DNA of 64,000 nt from contig NZ_JAVSJA010000001.1 of assembly GCF_032027425.1 (NCBI RefSeq), positions 186,001 to 250,000 of the forward strand, in the 5' to 3' direction. Source of the stretch: Microcystis wesenbergii NRERC-220. GTDB lineage: Bacteria; Cyanobacteriota; Cyanobacteriia; Cyanobacteriales; Microcystaceae. Both the position numbers and the translations under genes were made by a program. The notes below the pieces were generated by a model. It was given only the letters and a program-made list of their open reading frames with translations, ran no database searches and was not told the origin of the DNA. Below are positions 63,228 through 64,000 of the stretch, one piece after another (positions within the stretch are counted from its first letter, which is position 1; each line of letters opens with the position of its first letter).

Positions 63228-63521
63228 ATGTCTATTTTTGTTGGTAATCTCTCTTACGAGATTTCCCAAGAAGATCTGGTCGATGTCTTTGCAGAGTACG
63301 GCAAGGTTAAGAGGGTTCATATTCCCGTTGACAAAGAGACACAGCGCAAACGCGGTTTCGCCTTCGTGGAAATGGAAAGTAAAGCCCAGGAAGCCGCCGC
63401 AATTGAGGCACTAGATGGTGCTGACTGGATGGGGCGATCAATTAAAGTTAACGAAGCCCGCGAGCGTGAAGAGCGCGCACCCTTCAATGGTGGTGGTGGT
63501 GACAGAAAAAAACGCTATTAA
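63228..63521 (+). CDS. RRM-type RNA-binding protein (cyanobacterial Rbp)
   Basis: A 97-residue protein from ATG 63228. One RNA-recognition motif has RNP2 IFVGNL (3-8) and RNP1 RGFAFVEM (42-49), followed by a short Gly-rich, Arg/Lys-ending tail. Cyanobacterial Rbp proteins bind mRNA and many are cold-induced or guide thylakoid-localised transcripts. The ~220-bp leader (63007-63227) is long for this genome and may be regulatory, as in cold-inducible rbp genes. A terminator follows. Confidence 0.92.
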   Translation: MSIFVGNLSYEISQEDLVDVFAEYGKVKRVHIPVDKETQRKRGFAFVEMESKAQEAAAIEALDGADWMGRSIKVNEAREREERAPFNGGGGDRKKRY

Positions 63522-63545
63522 GCTTTTTTTGTGAATAATTGTGGG

Positions 63546-63572
63546 AGGGTGGACAGGGTTCACCCTTTTTTT
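63546..63572 (+). terminator. Intrinsic terminator of the rbp gene
   Basis: AGGGTG pairs with CACCCT across a 9-nt loop and is followed by a run of T. The remaining gap to 63824 shows GCCTCTTGCAAGAGTGCC-type repeat sequence and no gene. Confidence 0.75.
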
Positions 63573-63824
63573 GTCCATAAGCTAAGACGCATCTTAACCG
63601 CCTATCCTTAGATTAGCCCACCCCCCCTTGCCTCTTGCAAGAGTGCCTCATCTCAACAAGCAATTTAAATGTGCGGGCAGCTTAATTACGATCGCCGTTT
63701 CGCTCAAAACCAATAGAAATCTAAATGTCTGAGTCTCTCTAAAAGGTAACAAGTAAACTATAAAGGATATCGTCATCAGGTATGATCGGCGATCAACTCC
63801 CGAATATATGGACAACAAAAACCG

Positions 63825-64000
63825 ATGGAGACAACCTATATAGCTGATGGGCGCGAAGCGCTTCAATGCCCCACTTTAATTGAAGATGATCGCACGGGCA
63901 TGAGTCCCGAAACCCTAAAACGGGCTTTTCTGGACAATCTGTTTTATTTGCAAGGGGTTAACCGCACTAATGCTAGTCCCTACAATTACTATGTCGCCCT
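63825..64000 (+). CDS. glgP: Second glycogen phosphorylase, N-terminal part (cut by window)
   Basis: From ATG 63825 the frame reads METTYIADGREALQCPTLIE and DDRTGMSPETLKRAFLDN to the window end (58 codons). It aligns with the start of the full phosphorylase at 19196-21730, which has IEDDRTGLDTETIRRALRDN at the same place. Identity is moderate, so it is an old paralogue, not a recent copy. Confidence 0.85.
   Translation, partial: METTYIADGREALQCPTLIEDDRTGMSPETLKRAFLDNLFYLQGVNRTNASPYNYYVA

Overview
The window looks like a chromosomal segment of a unicellular cyanobacterium, most probably a Microcystis-type member of the Chroococcales. The evidence is photosystem II genes (psbK, psbV), the plastid-type ndhC-ndhK-ndhJ operon, several families largely confined to cyanobacteria and plastids (Ycf33/DUF751, Ycf46, DUF3086, DUF3119, DUF3370, DUF3493), frequent GCGATCGC-type (HIP1-like) octamers, and a heavy load of insertion sequences, MITEs and short tandem heptamers. 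The genus is inferred from this texture, not proven.

Layout. 0-13 kb is mostly housekeeping: isoaspartyl peptidase (cut at base 1), ftsW, ycf33, rbfA, nagZ, an LpxB-like gene, tsaE, aqpZ, a Trm1 tRNA methylase, DUF3086/DUF3119 genes, an orphan metal ABC ATPase and ftsY. 13.4-15.3 kb is a tandem duplication carrying two Uma2 genes and one intact plus one beheaded PCP-reductase-domain gene. 15-25 kb has moaA, a DUF3370 gene, a lipoprotein, tRNA-Asp, glgP, a fluoride-channel pair split by a MITE, rsmA and ispE. 25-35 kb has ureD, a two-gene ATPase/TOPRIM cassette (A), gyrA, an HhH protein, a TM2/SHOCT protein, a TnpB carrying an in-frame MITE core, and asnS. 35.5-40.8 kb is a mobile graveyard: an unrecognised 194-aa gene, an ISL3 pseudogene, a nuclease-like gene cut by an IS630-type element, and a CopG/Doc-type toxin-antitoxin pair bracketed by attC-like repeats. 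40.8-52.9 kb has gatA, an ArsR regulator, a pentapeptide-repeat protein, a HEAT-repeat/DNA-methylase fusion, a PEP-CTERM protein, psbK-tgt, a dead TnpB, clpP, gmk-remA and psbV. 52.9-54.7 kb is a second ATPase/TOPRIM cassette (B, DUF3226 type). 54.9-64 kb has ubiD, ndhCKJ, an SH3 protein with ycf46, a nonsense-broken Rpn-type nuclease, tRNA-Thr, DUF3493, an RRM protein, and the first 58 codons of a second glycogen phosphorylase.

The strongest candidates for an unusual system are the two unrelated ATPase+TOPRIM cassettes (26.9-28.7 kb and 52.9-54.7 kb). Each has a SMC/OLD-like ATPase whose end overlaps the start of a TOPRIM-like partner, a layout resembling split OLD/PARIS/AbiL-type phage defence. 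The HEAT-methylase fusion and the attC-like toxin-antitoxin cassette come next. Much of the remaining novelty lies in how small mobile repeats have been built into coding or start/stop regions: a MITE core inside tnpB, a MITE end forming a crcB stop codon, and tandem heptamers abutting two GTG start codons.
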